From an uncultured Collinsella sp. (GTDB taxonomy: Bacteria; Actinomycetota; Coriobacteriia; Coriobacteriales; Coriobacteriaceae): a DNA stretch of 6,235 bases. Both the position numbers and the translations under genes were made by a program. The stretch covers positions 1 through 6,235 of the forward strand of contig CABUWR010000082.1 of NCBI GenBank assembly GCA_902495265.1, given 5' to 3'. The notes beneath the pieces are model-generated. The model was given only the letters and a program-made list of their open reading frames with translations. It made no database searches and had not been told where the DNA came from. Position 1 is the stretch's first letter, and each line of letters opens with the position of its first letter. Positions 5,812 to 6,235 of the stretch are shown one piece after another.

Positions 5812-5876
5812 GACCTTATTAAGTCATTCAATCTGGTATTAGTCTGACCTTGTCATTATCTCGAAATCTGAGTATT
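5810..5876. promoter_or_regulatory. Imperfect tandem repeat in the pdxR-pdxS intergenic region, candidate PdxR binding sites
   Basis: Three words recur in the same order. Unit 1 has CTGACCTT (5810-5817), GTCATT (5823-5828) and AATCTG-GTATT (5830-5840). Unit 2 has CTGACCTT (5844-5851), GTCATT (5852-5857) and AATCTGAGTATT (5865-5876). The repeat period is about 34 bases, roughly three helical turns. MocR-type regulators are known to bind spaced direct repeats between their own gene and the target. The repeats are seen; their role is inferred. Confidence 0.45.
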
Positions 5877-5878
5877 TC
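5850..5878 (+). promoter_or_regulatory. Possible activator-dependent promoter of pdxS
   Basis: TTGTCA (5850-5855, five of six to TTGACA) is followed after 17 bases by TATTTC (5873-5878, only three of six to TATAAT). A good -35 with a poor -10 would fit a promoter needing activation. It lies inside repeat unit 2. The start codon of pdxS is about 65 bases downstream. Confidence 0.3.
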
Positions 5879-5943
5879 GCCATACCCAGCTCCCCGATAG
5901 GATGTTCCGTCAAGCAATGCACATGCCAACCAAGGGAGCAACC

Positions 5944-6235
5944 ATGGCAGAACAGACCAGCAAGGCCGATCGCGTCAAACTCAATCGCGAGCTCGCGCAG
6001 ATGCTCAAGGGCGGCGTCATCATGGACGTCACCACGCCCGAGCAGGCACGCATCGCCGAGGAGGCGGGCGCCTGCGCCGTCATGGCACTCGAGCGCATCC
6101 CGGCCGACATCCGTGCCGCAGGCGGCGTCTCGCGCATGAGCGACCCCAAGATGATCAAGGGCATCCAGGAGGCCGTCTCCATCCCCGTCATGGCCAAGTG
6201 CCGCATCGGTCACATCGTCGAGGAGCAGGTCCTTC
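5944..6235 (+). CDS. pdxS: Pyridoxal 5'-phosphate synthase subunit PdxS, N-terminal part (runs off the right edge)
   Basis: PdxS makes pyridoxal 5'-phosphate from ribose 5-phosphate, glyceraldehyde 3-phosphate and ammonia; the ammonia comes from the glutaminase PdxT in a 12+12 complex. The 97 codons visible start [20 protein letters not shown] and match the conserved (beta/alpha)8 barrel. Asp28 in GVIMDV and Lys85 in VMAKCRIGH correspond to the catalytic Asp and the Lys that forms the Schiff base with ribose 5-phosphate (Lys81 in Bacillus subtilis). [18 protein letters not shown] (48-65) is a highly conserved family block. The second catalytic lysine lies outside the window. The start has AAGGGAG 6-7 bases upstream. 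It is divergent from pdxR; pdxT is expected downstream but not visible. Confidence 0.97.
   Translation, partial: MAEQTSKADRVKLNRELAQMLKGGVIMDVTTPEQARIAEEAGACAVMALERIPADIRAAGGVSRMSDPKMIKGIQEAVSIPVMAKCRIGHIVEEQVL

Overview
The window looks like chromosomal DNA from a high-GC, anaerobic gut actinobacterium of the class Coriobacteriia, most likely a Collinsella relative. This rests on GC-rich third codon positions, a rubrerythrin with its rubredoxin domain at the N-terminus (an anaerobe protein), and the pdxR/pdxS pair typical of actinobacteria and firmicutes. The genus is an inference from general sequence character; no search was run.

Layout. (1) Positions 1-1879, minus strand: a two-gene operon with an iron-dependent alcohol dehydrogenase followed by an aldehyde dehydrogenase that runs off the left edge. 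The second gene's Shine-Dalgarno overlaps the first gene's stop codon, so the two are probably translationally coupled and interconvert alcohol, aldehyde and acid. (2) 1880-2135: a divergent promoter region. (3) 2136-2696, plus strand: a reverse rubrerythrin for peroxide and oxygen defence, with a good promoter, a 5' leader that can form hairpins, and a strong intrinsic terminator at 2730-2760. (4) 2827-4370: an accessory island. Two 123-bp copies (about 80% identical, gap-free, same orientation) of a hairpin-forming repeat with inverted ends bracket a minus-strand gene of a PD-(D/E)XK/DUF559-like nuclease type. That gene is split by a single-base frameshift exactly at a run of seven C residues. 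(5) 4359-5798, minus strand: a MocR/PdxR-type regulator (GntR winged helix fused to an aminotransferase-like domain), divergent from (6) pdxS at 5944, plus strand, which runs off the right edge. The regulator probably senses pyridoxal phosphate and controls pdxS from the 145-bp intergenic region, which carries an imperfect tandem repeat of about 33 bp.

The most unusual material is the island at 2827-4370. Both repeat copies abut the 3' end of a minus-strand gene, and in both cases the repeat end supplies the last codons and the stop (Leu-Ser-Glu-TAG). The intact repeat end carries stop codons in all three frames. The nuclease-like gene appears to be switched off, or made phase-variable, by the C7 tract. 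The remaining genes belong to well-known families.
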